DNA from: a bacterium | GTDB taxonomy: Bacteria > Electryoneota > AABM5-125-24 > Hatepunaeales > Hatepunaeaceae | Direction: 5' to 3' | Assembly (NCBI GenBank): GCA_013202285.1 | Contig: JABMRV010000171.1 | Coordinates: 1 to 35,984, forward strand | DNA: 35,984 nucleotides | In this document: piece after piece, positions 1 to 9,959 of the stretch | Numbering within the stretch: the stretch's first letter is position 1 | How the letters are laid out: the number at the start of each line of letters is the position of its first letter | Notes under the pieces: generated by a model | The model's database searches: none | Told to the model about the DNA's origin: nothing | The model's input: the letters and a program-made list of their open reading frames with translations, nothing else | Program-made: the position numbers and the translations under genes

Positions 1-84
1 CTTGTCTGGATTCCCGCCTGCGCGGGAATGACAAAGTAGCGCGGGAATGACAAAATGAATACTTTTTCAACAGGCACTAATTAA
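1..84. repeat. Dispersed palindromic repeat, copy 1, upstream of atpE
   Basis: Positions 11-28 form an inverted repeat, TTCCCGC-ctgc-GCGGGAA. The following segment 39-84 begins GCGCGGGAATGACA and matches 24197-24242 at about 35 of 46 positions with no gaps, including a shared GCACTAA near the end. It is an intergenic repeat with no coding content. The upstream neighbour, presumably atpB or another membrane subunit gene, lies outside the window. I see no convincing promoter for atpE in 85-148. Confidence 0.7.
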
Positions 85-164
85 AAAGGATTACGACTTC
101 TTTGTCAGGAAACATAATTCTAAAATAAATTTCAAAATACTACTACATCGGAGGTACTAAACCA

Positions 165-416
165 ATGCTTGCTTTTCTCGCTCAACTTAGCGACATAGGT
201 CTCGCATTTCTTTCCGCCGGCATTGGAGCCGGATTAACTACAATAGGCGCCGGACTCGGCATCGGACGCATCGCTGCCAGCGCCATGGACGGCATTGCCC
301 GTCAGCCTGAAGCCGCAGATAAGATTCAGACTGCCATGATCATATCCGCAGCGTTGATTGAAGGTGTCGCGCTGCTGTGTGCAGTTATCTGCCTGCTGCT
401 GAACCTGAAGGCGTAA
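165..416 (+). CDS. atpE: F-type ATP synthase subunit c
   Basis: This is the ring-forming proteolipid of the membrane Fo sector, 83 aa as two transmembrane hairpin helices. Helix 1 carries the glycine-rich GAGLTTIGAGLGIG segment (residues 21-34). The polar loop is ARQPEA (45-50). The ion-carrying carboxylate in helix 2 is Glu66 in AALIEGVAL. Sodium-type rings normally have a Gln in helix 1 and Ser/Thr directly after the Glu; here Gly follows Glu66 and no such Gln is seen, so proton coupling is inferred. A GGAGGT ribosome binding site lies at 150-155. It is the first complete gene of the atp operon and is followed by a strong stem-loop. Confidence 0.97.
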   Translation: MLAFLAQLSDIGLAFLSAGIGAGLTTIGAGLGIGRIAASAMDGIARQPEAADKIQTAMIISAALIEGVALLCAVICLLLNLKA

Positions 417-433
417 TTATTCGACTCTTTCCC

Positions 434-488
434 GGGAGGGCTGACTTCAGTCAACCGTAATTAATCGATGACTGAAGTCGTCTCTCCC
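434..488 (+). promoter_or_regulatory. Long stem-loop between atpE and atpF
   Basis: The arms are 434-453 and 469-488, 20 positions each, around a 15-nt loop. The inner 11 bp (GACTTCAGTCA / TGACTGAAGTC) are perfect; the outer part has two G-U pairs and one mismatch. No T-run follows, so it does not look like a simple terminator. It lies 17 nt after the atpE stop and ends 20 nt before the atpF start. An mRNA-stabilising or processing role that raises subunit c over the other subunits is inference. Confidence 0.65.
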
Positions 489-508
489 CTATTCGGAGGA
501 ATGACATA

Positions 509-991
509 ATGCTGGATCTACATCCAGGTCTGATGATCTGGACGATCATCTCGTTTGTAATATTACTGTTCATTCTCAAGAAGTTTGCCTGGACTCCCAT
601 CCTCGCAGCGCTCGAAGAGCGCGAGAAGAACATCAAGGAGGGAATCGAGGCGGCTAAGAAGGCGCGCGAAGACGCCGACAGATCTGTTGAGGAATACCGC
701 AAGAAGATGGCTGAAGCCCATGCTGAGGCTCAATCGGTCATTGCCAAGTCGCGGCAGGATGCAGAACTCATCGGCGACCAACTTAAAGCCAAGTACAAGA
801 CAGAAGCGGAAGCGCTGCTTGATAAGGCTCGCAAACAGATCGACCTCGAACGTCAGGCAGCCATCAACGAAATCCGTAATGAAGTGGCGAATCTAGCTAT
901 CAGCGCCGCTGAGAAAGTTATCGGCAAAGCGTTAGATTCAGAGGATCATCGCCGCCTCGTTATCGAGGGTCTCGAGGAGAATCGCAATTGA
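509..991 (+). CDS. atpF: F-type ATP synthase subunit b
   Basis: This is the peripheral-stalk subunit that links the membrane sector to F1 through the delta subunit. The 160-aa protein has one N-terminal transmembrane helix (about residues 8-30, including [16 protein letters not shown]). A long charged Ala/Glu/Lys-rich coiled coil follows, as expected for this family. A GGAGGA ribosome binding site at 495-500 supports the ATG start. Its stop codon overlaps the TTG start of atpH, so the two stalk subunits are probably translationally coupled. Length and order are normal for a bacterial single-b operon. Confidence 0.96.
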   Translation: MLDLHPGLMIWTIISFVILLFILKKFAWTPILAALEEREKNIKEGIEAAKKAREDADRSVEEYRKKMAEAHAEAQSVIAKSRQDAELIGDQLKAKYKTEAEALLDKARKQIDLERQAAINEIRNEVANLAISAAEKVIGKALDSEDHRRLVIEGLEENRN

Positions 992-1524
992 GAGGCGGTG
1001 TACTTGCACGGCGCTATGTGCAGCCACTCTTTGAAGTAGCCAGCGAGAAGGATGAACTTGAGCGCATCTTTGGCGATCTGAAATCGCTTGATCAGGCGCT
1101 CTCAGATTCACCGGATCTGAAAGGTTACCTCTCGGATCCCTCTATCGAGAAGCACGACAAAAAATCCGTTCTTGAGAAGATTTTCGCAGACGCTTCAATA
1201 TACACACTGAACTTCATGCGAGTGTTAATCGATAAAAACCGCCCTGAGGTGTTGTGGGTGGCGTACCCTCTTTTCCGGGATATGCTTAACGAACATCGGG
1301 GGATTTCAACCGGTGTGGTTGAATCGGCAGTAACGCTTGACGATGCGGATTTTGGCGAGATTAAGAGTGCGCTTGAGAACCGTTTTGCGAGCAAACTTGA
1401 TCTCGAACGCCAAGTAAATCCGGATCTGTTAGCCGGATTGCGTGTTCGTATCGGGAATATTGTACTTGACGGTAGTGTCAGGAACCGCCTGACCAGGCTG
1501 AAGAAGATCCTGATCGGTGAATAA
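988..1524 (+). CDS. atpH: F-type ATP synthase subunit delta
   Basis: This is the 178-aa delta (OSCP-type) subunit, which holds the b stalk to the top of the alpha/beta hexamer. The N-terminal helical domain starts [13 protein letters not shown], typical of the family. The C-terminal part contains [20 protein letters not shown], which closely matches the conserved delta signature. The start is TTG at 988, overlapping the atpF stop by 4 nt; the next in-frame candidates would remove the conserved first helix. It is fully co-directional with its atp neighbours. Confidence 0.95.
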   Translation: MRGGVLARRYVQPLFEVASEKDELERIFGDLKSLDQALSDSPDLKGYLSDPSIEKHDKKSVLEKIFADASIYTLNFMRVLIDKNRPEVLWVAYPLFRDMLNEHRGISTGVVESAVTLDDADFGEIKSALENRFASKLDLERQVNPDLLAGLRVRIGNIVLDGSVRNRLTRLKKILIGE

Positions 1525-1561
1525 CCGGCTGGATCAGCATACCGAGCTTCGGAGATAATTA

Positions 1562-3085
1562 ATGCAGATAAAACCAGAAGAAATAACCAGAATTATAAAA
1601 CAGCAGATCGAGGGCTATGAAGTTAGCTCCGATATGGCTGAAGTAGGGGAAGTCATTATGGTCGGCGATGGCATCGCTCGAGTCTATGGTCTCGAAAAAT
1701 GTCTCGCCAGTGAACTGGTCGAGTTCCCTAACCAGATTTTCGGAATGGCTCTTAACCTCGAAGAAGATAACGTCGGGGTGGTGTTATTCGGGGATGACAG
1801 TCAGATTAAAGAGGGTGACCAGGTCAAGCGAACCGGTCGAGTCGTGCAGATACCGGTCGGAGATGAACTGCTGGGCAGGGTTATAACTCCGCTCGGAGTC
1901 CCCCTCGATGGCAAGGGTCCCATCGAAACCAAGCAGTTTAATCTGGTTGAGAATAAGGCTCCCGGCGTGATTTTTCGCCAGCCGGTGAAAGAACCGTTGA
2001 TGACCGGTATTAAGGCAATCGACTCGATGATTCCCATCGGGCGGGGACAGCGTGAGCTTATCCTCGGTGATCGCCAGACCGGCAAAACCGCCATCGGGGT
2101 CGATGCGATCATCAACCAGAAGGGACAGGATGTAGCCTGCATCTATGTCGCCATCGGTCAAAAGGGTTCGACCATTGCCAGGGTCATCAAGACACTCGAA
2201 GACCACGGCGCTCTCGATCATACAATCATCGTATCCTCAACGGCGGATGAACCGGCGCCCATCCAGTTTCTCGCTCCCTATTCCGGCGCTGCGATAGGTG
2301 AATACTTCCGTGATTCAGGACGACATGCTCTGGTCGTCTATGACGACCTGACCAAGCATGCCTGGGCGTACCGGCAGTTATCATTGCTGTTGCGACGACC
2401 ACCGGGGCGTGAGGCTTATCCGGGAGATGTATTCAACCTCCATTCGCGGCTGCTTGAGCGCGCTGCGAAGATGTCGGAGGACAAAGGCGGCGGCTCGTTG
2501 ACCGCTCTGCCGATTATCGAGACCCAGATGGGCGACGTGTCAGCCTATATCCCGACAAATGTCATCTCTATCACGGACGGTCAGATTTACCTTGAACCGG
2601 AGCTATTCTACAGCGGCGTTCGTCCTGCCATCAACGTGGGTATCTCGGTCTCCAGGGTCGGAGGTAACGCTCAGTTCAGAGCTATGCGCCAGGTGGCTGG
2701 TTCGCTGCGGCTCGACCTGTCCCAGTATCGCGAACTGCAGGCATTCGCCCAGTTCGGTTCAGACCTTGACAAGGCGACCCGGGCGCAGTTAACGCGCGGT
2801 GAGAGGCTGACGGAGGTGCTCAAGCAGGGACAGTATATGCCGTATCCGTTCGAGGAGCAGGTAGCGGTATTATTCCTTGCGGGCGAAGGTTTTATCGATC
2901 CGGTCGAATTAGTGGACATCAAACGCTGTGAGGATGAGTATCTGCGGACATTGCGTGATGTTCACACCGATATATTAAAAGATATTGCCGATCATAAAAA
3001 GATAGATGCCGATCTCAAAGAGAGGCTGACCAAGGCTTGCGAACAGTTCATGCACGGATTTTCAGGAACTGTTACAGATGAGTAG
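1562..3085 (+). CDS. atpA: F-type ATP synthase subunit alpha
   Basis: This is the 507-aa non-catalytic nucleotide-binding subunit of F1. The Walker A motif GDRQTGKT is at residues 169-176, the same numbering as in E. coli. The N-terminal beta-barrel begins near [13 protein letters not shown], and the central domain has the conserved run around [20 protein letters not shown]. The C-terminal helical domain ends [12 protein letters not shown]. An ATG start with an upstream GGAG fits. Nothing is missing or truncated. It pairs with atpD for the catalytic hexamer, although a lipoprotein gene separates atpG from atpD. Confidence 0.98.
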   Translation: MQIKPEEITRIIKQQIEGYEVSSDMAEVGEVIMVGDGIARVYGLEKCLASELVEFPNQIFGMALNLEEDNVGVVLFGDDSQIKEGDQVKRTGRVVQIPVGDELLGRVITPLGVPLDGKGPIETKQFNLVENKAPGVIFRQPVKEPLMTGIKAIDSMIPIGRGQRELILGDRQTGKTAIGVDAIINQKGQDVACIYVAIGQKGSTIARVIKTLEDHGALDHTIIVSSTADEPAPIQFLAPYSGAAIGEYFRDSGRHALVVYDDLTKHAWAYRQLSLLLRRPPGREAYPGDVFNLHSRLLERAAKMSEDKGGGSLTALPIIETQMGDVSAYIPTNVISITDGQIYLEPELFYSGVRPAINVGISVSRVGGNAQFRAMRQVAGSLRLDLSQYRELQAFAQFGSDLDKATRAQLTRGERLTEVLKQGQYMPYPFEEQVAVLFLAGEGFIDPVELVDIKRCEDEYLRTLRDVHTDILKDIADHKKIDADLKERLTKACEQFMHGFSGTVTDE

Positions 3086-3131
3086 CAGGTTACTGACTCG
3101 ACCGGTAAATGACAAACATACGACACTGTAA

Positions 3132-3992
3132 ATGGCATCCTTAAAACTGATCCGCCGCCGTATCATCGGCGTCAGGAACACCGCACAGATAACGCGCGCT
3201 ATGAAGATGGTTGCGGCAGCGCGTTTGAGAAGAGCACAGGAGAACATGGAGAAGGCTCGCCCTTATGCATGGAAACTCCGCGAGGTGATAGCTTCTCTTG
3301 CTTATCGAACCGCTCACGAGCAGCATCCATTGTTAGATGTGCGTGAACCTCAACGCATCGGAATAGTCACAGTTACCTCAGATCGAGGTCTCTGCGGAAG
3401 CTTCAATATCAATATCTGCCGCAGCACACAGAAAGTGATAACCGAGTTTCCGGACCGGGATGTAGAACTTTTTACCATCGGTAAAAAGGGACAGGACTTT
3501 TTCAGCAAGCGGGGAGCCAAGATATTCCATTACTATCCCGGAGTGTTCCAGGAGCTTGAATTCTCACAAGCGGCAGCAGTAGGAAGTGAGATCGTTGAAA
3601 AGTACGACAGCGGCGGGTTCGACCGTATCTATCTCGTTTATAACGAGTTTAAGAATGTAGTTCAACAGAGGATCATAACCGAGCAGTTGCTCCCGATTGA
3701 GCCTCAATCCGTGATGACTGCTGGTTCATCGAATATCGACTACATTTATGAACCAGATCCGCGGGGAGTGTTGGACAAGCTGCTGCCAATGCATGTCAAT
3801 ATGCAGTTATGGCGGGTAATGCTCGAATCCTATGCCGCCGAACAGGCTGCCCGAATGACGGCGATGGATAGTGCGACCGAGAATGCCGAAGAACTGGTAG
3901 CCGAATTAACACTGCAGTTTAACAAGGCTCGTCAAGCTGCCATTACCACTGAGATCGGTGAGATTGTCGGCGGCGCCGAAGCCCTGAAATAG
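3132..3992 (+). CDS. atpG: F-type ATP synthase subunit gamma
   Basis: This is the 286-aa central rotor shaft of F1. The N-terminal helix contains IRRRIIGVRNTAQITRAMKM, the well-conserved gamma signature that sits inside the alpha/beta ring. The C-terminal helix contains RMTAMDSATENAEELV and NKARQAAITTEIGEIVGGA, also highly conserved. The ATG start has only a weak ribosome binding site. In most bacteria atpD follows directly; here 105 bp with two inverted repeats and then a lipoprotein gene come first. Confidence 0.97.
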   Translation: MASLKLIRRRIIGVRNTAQITRAMKMVAAARLRRAQENMEKARPYAWKLREVIASLAYRTAHEQHPLLDVREPQRIGIVTVTSDRGLCGSFNINICRSTQKVITEFPDRDVELFTIGKKGQDFFSKRGAKIFHYYPGVFQELEFSQAAAVGSEIVEKYDSGGFDRIYLVYNEFKNVVQQRIITEQLLPIEPQSVMTAGSSNIDYIYEPDPRGVLDKLLPMHVNMQLWRVMLESYAAEQAARMTAMDSATENAEELVAELTLQFNKARQAAITTEIGEIVGGAEALK

Positions 3993-4007
3993 TGGATACT
4001 GCAACAG

Positions 4008-4081
4008 GTTTAGCTAAACTGGATTTCAGGCGGGTAATTATTATATTAGAACCACTAATCCGATTATTATAGAGTCGGATT
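4008..4081. repeat. Two inverted repeats between atpG and the lipoprotein gene
   Basis: Positions 4008-4019 are a perfect 12-bp palindrome, GTTTAGCTAAAC. Positions 4057-4063 and 4075-4081 form AATCCGA / TCGGATT around an 11-nt loop, ending just before the GAGGAGGT ribosome binding site of the lipoprotein gene. No T-run follows either one. They could be RNA hairpins that set expression levels or scars of an insertion; the sequence does not decide. Confidence 0.5.
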
Positions 4082-4097
4082 GAACGAGGAGGTTAAA

Positions 4098-4619
4098 ATG
4101 AGATACATCTGGATCGGTTTAACTGCATTGTTATTACTGTCCGGATGCAGTAGTTGGGGTGATTACGTTCATAAGAGCAGCAATTTTGATATGAAAGTGA
4201 TCTTTCCGGAAAAGTGGAAGGTCAGGGATCGTTCAGACAGCAAATTCGACCGACTTGAAGCCACCATTCCGTATGACGTTCCAACAGCCAGGATTTCGGT
4301 TAATGCAAAACCGATGGCGCCGGACATCCATGTGAACGAAATCTACCCGATATTCATGGAAGGTGGAGGCGATGCCAGCTACCTGTTTGAATTTGAAATA
4401 ATAGATAGGGGTATGATCTCCTCAAAAAAGTGTGAGGGACGGTTTATAATTTATACCTATCTTCCACCTGAAGGTGAGAGGATTCAGGGGATGCGTGTTC
4501 TCCTCCTCGGTTTCAGGATTCAGGTGAATGTCAAGATGGAAATGCCAAAGGACAGCTTTAACGAATATGAGAGAGAGTTCCGCGAAATGATAAGAAATAT
4601 CGAGGTGAAACAGTTGTGA
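4098..4619 (+). CDS. Lipoprotein, PsbP/DcrB-like fold suspected, inserted in the atp operon
   Basis: The protein is 173 aa from ATG 4098, which has a strong GAGGAGGT site; an upstream TTG at 4080 is less likely. The N-terminus MRYIWIGLTALLLLSGC is a type II signal peptide with lipidated Cys17. The mature domain opens with a strand pattern like F-x-V-x-FPEKWKV and ends F-x-EYEREFREMIRNIEV. This resembles the Mog1/PsbP/DcrB-type small alpha/beta domains often found in lipoproteins, but that match is by pattern only. It is not an ATP synthase subunit I recognise. Inverted repeats lie on both sides, suggesting later insertion between atpG and atpD. A role in ATP synthase assembly is possible but unsupported. 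Confidence 0.8.
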   Translation: MRYIWIGLTALLLLSGCSSWGDYVHKSSNFDMKVIFPEKWKVRDRSDSKFDRLEATIPYDVPTARISVNAKPMAPDIHVNEIYPIFMEGGGDASYLFEFEIIDRGMISSKKCEGRFIIYTYLPPEGERIQGMRVLLLGFRIQVNVKMEMPKDSFNEYEREFREMIRNIEVKQL

Positions 4620-4738
4620 GTTATCCGTTGGGTAAGGGCACCCGATGGCACGACTTTTTCGATCACGCCGGGCTTCATGTCCGCCAGCTGGCGGATTCGG
4701 CGAAGAACCAATATTCGAATCTCAAAAAGTTCATTTAA
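4616..4738 (+). CDS. Possible 40-aa peptide overlapping the lipoprotein stop
   Basis: A GTG at 4616 overlaps the lipoprotein stop codon in the GTGA arrangement common in this window and opens a frame ending in TAATAA at 4736-4741. The peptide begins VSYPLGKGTRWHDFFDHAG and includes VRQLAD, encoded by the 16-bp palindrome at 4680-4695. There is no recognisable domain or signal. The frame may simply be an open stretch created by a dispersed repeat; I regard expression as unproven. Confidence 0.2.
   Translation: MSYPLGKGTRWHDFFDHAGLHVRQLADSAKNQYSNLKKFI
4680..4695. repeat. Perfect 16-bp palindrome TCCGCCAGCTGGCGGA, copy 1
   Basis: The sequence TCCGCCAGCTGGCGGA equals its own reverse complement. 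An identical copy occurs at 33179-33194 inside the radical-SAM gene, and a related 16-mer, TCCCGCAGCTGCGGGA, is at 10036-10051. This copy lies in the lipoprotein-atpD gap, within a short open frame. Confidence 0.8.
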
Positions 4739-4741
4739 TAA

Positions 4742-6650
<1,909 letters not shown>

Positions 6651-6678
6651 TATCTTTCCTTCTAAGCTGCTTCAGAGC

Positions 6679-6707
6679 TTGACATTTCAACTGGAAAAGT
6701 GTATAAT
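6679..6707 (+). promoter_or_regulatory. Consensus sigma-70 promoter for the envelope-machine operon
   Basis: The -35 box TTGACA (6679-6684) and -10 box TATAAT (6702-6707) are both perfect and separated by exactly 17 nt. Transcription would start near 6714, giving a leader of about 290 nt before the ATG at 7000. An inverted repeat AAGCT-N7-AGCTT (6664-6680) overlaps the -35 box. Confidence 0.88.
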
Positions 6708-6727
6708 ACCTTATTAACCGGCATCTT

Positions 6728-6743
6728 TGTGATAATTATTACA
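6728..6743. promoter_or_regulatory. Possible Crp/Fnr-type operator
   Basis: TGTGATAATTATTACA fits the TGTGA-N6-TCACA pattern of Crp/Fnr-family sites with one change in the second half. It lies about +15 to +30 from the predicted start of the 6679 promoter, where a bound protein would more likely repress than activate. AT-rich palindromes arise by chance, so this is tentative. Confidence 0.35.
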
Positions 6744-6807
6744 CCCGGCTTAGTTTCGATAGATTTTTTGATCAAAATCATTTAATTCTTCGTAAATGCG
6801 TTTATTC

Positions 6808-6887
6808 CTGGGTTGAATTGAATTTAACCCAGACTGAATCATCCTGAAGCGCTACAGCTCTCGATGTCAGGCGTTTTCGTCTGACAT
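6808..6887 (+). promoter_or_regulatory. Two hairpins in the 5' leader of the envelope operon
   Basis: Hairpin 1 is the near-palindrome 6808-6832 (CTGGGTT ... AACCCAG). Hairpin 2 is 6864-6887, ATGTCAGGCG-tttt-CGTCTGACAT, a 10-bp stem with one G-U pair and a TTTT loop. An A/T-rich but broken T tract follows hairpin 2, so attenuation is possible. No known riboswitch is recognised. The rest of 6888-6999 shows no gene. Confidence 0.5.
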
Positions 6888-6999
6888 TTAATTATCAATT
6901 TTCGCACAACCTGAAGTGGTTTATCGGGCGAGGAGAGCATAAACAGGATGAATTTCTGATGTCGAACTGGTATTTTGCAATATAACCTGGAACAGTTGT

Positions 7000-9957
7000 A
7001 TGTCAAATCGTTGCTTGTTGACATTTTTTCTTTCACTGGTCGTGCTGATCTTATACTGTCCTCGACAGGTATCGGCGCAGACTACAGAAAAAGAAGAGTC
7101 CAAGCAGGACGCACAATACCAGGCTCAGACCAGCCTTTACCTCTTCCAACGCAGCCTGGATTTCGAGGCTGAAACCTATCTGAACGAACTCTTCCTGACA
7201 TGGCTTTACGAAGGAATAACCTCTGAAGCCCAAAAGCGTCGTAACGAGAATTTTACTGATACATACGATGCTCTAAGTCTCCTTGATCTCACCACATTTG
7301 AAGACTCCGTTTACGCACTTCCCGACAGGATCGAAGGCGCTTTACTTGACAGCGTCCCTCCCCGGATCAGGTATATCCTCTGGGAAAACCTCCAGCGTGA
7401 AAAGTACAAGAATAAATGTGTTCAGGCTCGACGAATCAAGAACAGGTTGATTAGCACCGGCAATGAACTGCAACTGCAGCGAATGTTCAACGTTGATCTT
7501 GAGTCGGCGATTACCACATACGATAATGGACTCTATCGCCAGGCTGTCATGAGATTCAATGAGATTATCGAACGTTACGATTTTGTGAACCTGGCGGATA
7601 TTATCTACTACCGCGCTGAATGCTACCTCAAGCTCTCGATGTATGAACAGGCTCGTGATGATTATCAGGATGTTTTCAGGACATCTGATGAAGCTCCACT
7701 TCGACGAAGAGCACTGGAGAGATTGATAGCCATCTCCGGCGAAAAAAGCAGCGTCAGAAATCTCAACTATTTCTGGGATAAATATCAGCAGGAAACGTCT
7801 GATGCCCGGGATGAGGACTACTGGCAGACGCTCGAATTAACCGCCAGGTATTTAATGGCATCGGGAGAATGGGCAGGAGCGCGGCAACTGTTCGATATGA
7901 TTTTACCCAAATCAGAGAACTTCATCAGTTCAAAGTTGCTGGCAGCTGACTGCGCTTTGGCTGAATATGTTGAACAACTGTCCATATCGTTTTTCCATGA
8001 TTCCAGCCTTATCGCACTTAACGAAGCCCGGTACCGATATGACGAACTTGCTGAGAAGAAGATTAAGGGTAAGGGGCTCACAAAGGAGATAAGACAGGAA
8101 GCATTGCTGAAGCTGAGCTATCTGGATTATTTGAATGCGGATTATTACGCAGCTTCTGAAAAGGCAAGCCGTATCAAGGCGAAGGGCGAGATCGCTGAGA
8201 AGGCAGTATTGGTCTTAGCCTGGTCACGTTTCAGGGTACACGATTTCGGGGAAGTTATATACCTCTGCAATAAATACTTCAATGATTACCCAGAATCACA
8301 GTATTTCTACGAGGTCTTCTGTCTTCTTGGTTACAGCAAGGAATTGTTGGGCAGGGAAGCGGAAGCAAAGGGTGAGTATGAAACAGTAATGACTGCAATC
8401 GATGACCGGCGTGAGTTTCATGATATAAATTATGAGAAGAAGAACGTCGCCCGCGCTATCGGTGATCTTAGACGGCTTGAACCGAAACTGTTTCTCGAAG
8501 GCAGGCGAGAGCTGTTCGACAAGTACAAGCAGTTGAACTCACAGCTAAAATCAATCTTTGAAAGACTCAAGCTGACCGAAGGAATAAAATCTTCGCCGGT
8601 GATTCGTGAATTGCTTGAGGAACAGAAAGAGCTGTACAGGATTTTTGATGGATTAACATCGATTGAGCAAGAACTTTTTGAAGCCGACGACCGTGGGCTT
8701 ACCAGTAAATATGATAAGATGTATGCCAAGCTGCTCGATTTGGCAACCGAACTTAAATCCGGCATACAATATCACATGACTCAGAAGTCGTTAATACAGA
8801 GGGAAGAGGAGCAGCGTTTTCAGGATCGGTTCGGCGATTCATTGAGGGTACACTTCAAACATGAGTGGAAATCAACCGAGACTTCTCTTCAGCGTGTGCG
8901 AAAGCTGATAGAGGAAGCGGAGGTGATCGGCGATGCCGAGCTTCTCCTCGAACTGGGCGAAATTGAACTCGGTCTCTTAAGCGTTCAGGACAGACTTTTT
9001 GGTGTAAGCACGAGTCTGAGTCGCATCGAATCGCCTGAAATAAACAGTAATCTCGATCACTGGAGCTGGTTTGCTTATCAGCGACATTCCACAGCCGGTC
9101 TGGCTTTCGATTATTTATATATGCGGGAGAACCGGTTGAAGGAACTCGACAATTACGTAGGGAGAATAAACCAGATTATCGCTGAACGCTCTGAGGTCGA
9201 GGAGCAGCCGATAGAACTGGCGGTAAACCTTGTTCCCGCCAGCGAACCCGGAGCTGAACCCTATCGAGCGCCGAGCATTGAATTGTGGGAGCCTCCCGAA
9301 GCAGAGGGTGAACCCGCATTAGATACATCAGGAACCGGTGAAATTCCGCCGGAAGAGATTGGAGAGGAGATAGAACCGGAAGGTATCGAACCGGGAATCG
9401 ATGAAGAAGAAGAGTTACAGGAAGATTTGATCGATCAACCTGAGCCGGGAATAGAAGAACCCGCTGAACAACCACCGGCAGATGTAGAGGTGGTTGAACC
9501 TGATGAGCAGCCTGAAGAGGAAGCGGCAGAAGAGCAGTTAGAGATTGAAGGCGAGCCTGCGGAACAGCCTTCACCGGATGCAGAGATTCAGGAGCCCCCT
9601 TCCGATCAACCTGAGCCGGGAATAGAAGAACCCGCTGAACAACCGCCGGCAGATGAAGAGATGGATGAATCTGGTGAGCAACCTGAAGAGGAAGCGGGAG
9701 AAGAGCAGTTAGAGGTTGAAGGCGAGCCTGCGGAACAACCTTCACCGGATGCAGAGGTTCAGGCACCTCCTTCCGATCAACCTGAGCCGGGAATAGAAGA
9801 ATCCGCTGAACAACCGTCAGCAGATGAAGATGTGGATGAATCTGGTGAGCAGCCTGAAGAGGAAGAGGAAGCGCCAATAGAACCGGAAGAAGACGAAGGA
9901 AGTAAAGCTGGCGATGGAGAGATTTTAGGGGATGCGGGATGGGGGCAGGATAATTGA
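7000..9957 (+). CDS. Secreted TPR protein with acidic repeat tail
   Basis: This 985-aa protein begins with a Sec signal peptide of about 26 residues (hydrophobic LLTFFLSLVVLILY, likely cleavage after VSA). Residues from about 165 to 450 contain degenerate TPR helices, for example YRQAVMRFNEIIERY and IIYYRAECYLKLSMYEQA. Residues 480-690 are charged and probably coiled coil. From about 734 the chain becomes extremely Glu/Pro-rich with three 57-aa repeats, and it ends AGWGQDN. There is no catalytic motif. It is the first gene of the operon that ends with ExbB, two ExbDs and a TonB-like gene, so a periplasmic scaffold role is inferred. The long extended acidic tail could span or bind envelope layers. 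The ribosome binding site is weak. Confidence 0.85.
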   Translation: MSNRCLLTFFLSLVVLILYCPRQVSAQTTEKEESKQDAQYQAQTSLYLFQRSLDFEAETYLNELFLTWLYEGITSEAQKRRNENFTDTYDALSLLDLTTFEDSVYALPDRIEGALLDSVPPRIRYILWENLQREKYKNKCVQARRIKNRLISTGNELQLQRMFNVDLESAITTYDNGLYRQAVMRFNEIIERYDFVNLADIIYYRAECYLKLSMYEQARDDYQDVFRTSDEAPLRRRALERLIAISGEKSSVRNLNYFWDKYQQETSDARDEDYWQTLELTARYLMASGEWAGARQLFDMILPKSENFISSKLLAADCALAEYVEQLSISFFHDSSLIALNEARYRYDELAEKKIKGKGLTKEIRQEALLKLSYLDYLNADYYAASEKASRIKAKGEIAEKAVLVLAWSRFRVHDFGEVIYLCNKYFNDYPESQYFYEVFCLLGYSKELLGREAEAKGEYETVMTAIDDRREFHDINYEKKNVARAIGDLRRLEPKLFLEGRRELFDKYKQLNSQLKSIFERLKLTEGIKSSPVIRELLEEQKELYRIFDGLTSIEQELFEADDRGLTSKYDKMYAKLLDLATELKSGIQYHMTQKSLIQREEEQRFQDRFGDSLRVHFKHEWKSTETSLQRVRKLIEEAEVIGDAELLLELGEIELGLLSVQDRLFGVSTSLSRIESPEINSNLDHWSWFAYQRHSTAGLAFDYLYMRENRLKELDNYVGRINQIIAERSEVEEQPIELAVNLVPASEPGAEPYRAPSIELWEPPEAEGEPALDTSGTGEIPPEEIGEEIEPEGIEPGIDEEEELQEDLIDQPEPGIEEPAEQPPADVEVVEPDEQPEEEAAEEQLEIEGEPAEQPSPDAEIQEPPSDQPEPGIEEPAEQPPADEEMDESGEQPEEEAGEEQLEVEGEPAEQPSPDAEVQAPPSDQPEPGIEESAEQPSADEDVDESGEQPEEEEEAPIEPEEDEGSKAGDGEILGDAGWGQDN
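9433..9870 (+). repeat. 171-bp (57-aa) tandem repeats in the acidic tail
   Basis: Copies start at 9433, 9604 and 9775, each with a gatcaacctgagccgggaat core. The period is exactly 171 bp, so the frame is kept. Each unit reads DQPEPGIEE...AEQP...EQPEEE. The third copy is incomplete and runs into a Glu-rich end. Near-identity of the DNA points to recent duplication. Confidence 0.85.
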
Positions 9958-9959
9958 GC

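Noticed and set aside
102-126. Promoter of atpE (TTGTCA / TAAAAT)
   Set aside because: Spacing is only 13 nt, too short for a sigma-70 promoter; the true operon promoter is probably upstream of the window.
165-416. Sodium-coupled ATP synthase signature in AtpE
   Set aside because: Glu66 is followed by Gly, not Ser/Thr, and helix 1 lacks the expected Gln, so the sodium motif is absent.
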